64,000 nucleotides of DNA, taken from the NCBI RefSeq assembly GCF_001625305.1, contig NW_017802980.1, positions 165,895-229,894 of the forward strand, given 5' to 3'. This stretch comes from Branchiostoma belcheri (Eukaryota > Chordata > Leptocardii > Amphioxiformes > Branchiostomatidae). This document shows positions 63,213 through 64,000 of this stretch, piece after piece (within the stretch, counting starts at the first letter, position 1; every line of letters starts with the position of its first letter). A model generated the notes under the pieces. It was given only the letters and a program-made list of their open reading frames with translations, was not told the DNA's origin and searched no databases. A program made the position numbers and the translations under genes.

Positions 63213-63302
63213 TGCGCGTGTGTGTGTGTGCGTGCGTGTGTGCGTCGCTGTGTGTGCGTGTGTTGCTGTGTGTGTGTGTGTGTGTGTGTGTGCGTGCGTG
63301 TG
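63213..63302 (+). repeat. (TG)n microsatellite
   Basis: TGTGTG runs broken by TGCG and TCGC, about 90 bases. Confidence 0.9.
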
Positions 63303-64000
63303 CATGCTAGCCCACGCGCTTCAACGGTGTATCTGCGGAAAAACGTTCCAGAGTGTTGAGATATGACTTGTTTTATGTTGACCAGAGGATATCAGTTGTT
63401 ACCCAGTGGTTGTAGCGGCTTGAGCGGATGTCTGTCCCGGGGCGAGCTGCCAGGAATCCGGCGTTTGTCTTCCGCCCCTCCGGCCGGGTCCGGGCAGCCT
63501 CGCACGGCAGTTACTAATATTATATATGGCTAGGCAGGATGCAGAGCGTGTAACATCAAAGCTTTCAACCCAGTCAAGCTAATATGGCAATAACCATGCG
63601 CCACACAGGACATATGTTGAAAAGAGATGATCATATTCATCGTTCATAGCCATAGACCTGACGGTCTGTCTTGACAACAGTTCACAGTTGTAATTTCTTT
63701 ACAGTATTACAGAGAGCACTATAGTTCTGTTGACAGATATAAAGCCAAGTGGAAATAGGTGCATACATCTCACCATGTAGTCGGTCAATGGGTACTAAGG
63801 TAGCCTCTTCCTGGGGTAATGAGACCGCTCTTCAGCTTTTTCTGTACGGCGTTGATATTGCGTAGTTTTCGCGGTTTTCTCAGTGATAAACCGTTTCGTA
63901 ACATAAGGACACTTGCGGTGGGAAATAATGGTCAAACCGCCGAAGGTCGACTCAACCTGTAGTACTAGTACGGGCTACAACTTTTCTAGTTCTACTGAAA
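63303..64000. other. window end, no feature seen
   Basis: Presumed continuation of the p75-like gene region. No exon or repeat recognised. Confidence 0.35.

Overview
The window is chordate-type nuclear DNA and most resembles a cephalochordate (amphioxus, Branchiostoma). Genes have short GT-AG exons and long introns. The protein families (CSRNP, NEK9/Nercc1, galactose-3-O-sulfotransferase, p75 neurotrophin receptor) are metazoan or chordate. Much of the intron and intergenic DNA consists of small hairpin-type DNA elements, tRNA-derived SINEs and LINE tails. There are two N gaps (20 and 769 bases). The species call is an inference; no species-specific marker was checked.

Layout. (1) 3770-16160, minus strand: a complete cysteine/serine-rich nuclear protein gene (CSRNP/AXUD1 family), six coding exons (588 aa) and an upstream non-coding exon with a cAMP-response-element palindrome and CCAAT boxes. 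(2) About 18230-40000, plus strand: a NEK9/Nercc1-like gene. Its protein has a low-complexity N-terminus, a domain resembling bacterial DUF4347 (caspase-like His/Cys pattern), a NEK kinase, an RCC1 propeller and a coiled coil. The single exon holding the first two domains has two frame changes and one in-frame TGA; the 2.8-kb RCC1 exon is open. (3) 29520-34444, minus strand: a complete two-exon GAL3ST sulfotransferase nested antisense in the kinase-to-RCC1 intron. Its own intron holds a recently inserted LTR retrotransposon, which itself sits inside a small hairpin DNA transposon. (4) 43151-45070, minus strand: a three-exon gene for a 101-aa protein I do not recognise. (5) 48631-58171 and beyond, plus strand: the start of a p75NTR (NGFR/TNFRSF16)-like receptor, with the signal peptide exon and the exon carrying four cysteine-rich repeats; the rest is not visible.

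The repeats fall into a few families with many copies here: nine or more copies ending in GGCCACACCAATTTAATT, eight copies ending in CTCTCCAAGCAGAGG with 8-9 bp target duplications, several unrelated long hairpins bounded by TAG...CTA, an odd family built of CGTAAAGCGT-like units, and two families of about 0.8-1 kb rich in ATTATGCAAAT-type blocks. Several insert into each other, giving a readable order of events.

The genes do not form a pathway. The informative arrangements are the divergent CSRNP and NEK9-like pair (starts about 2 kb apart), the nested antisense sulfotransferase, and the fused domain order of the NEK9-like protein.
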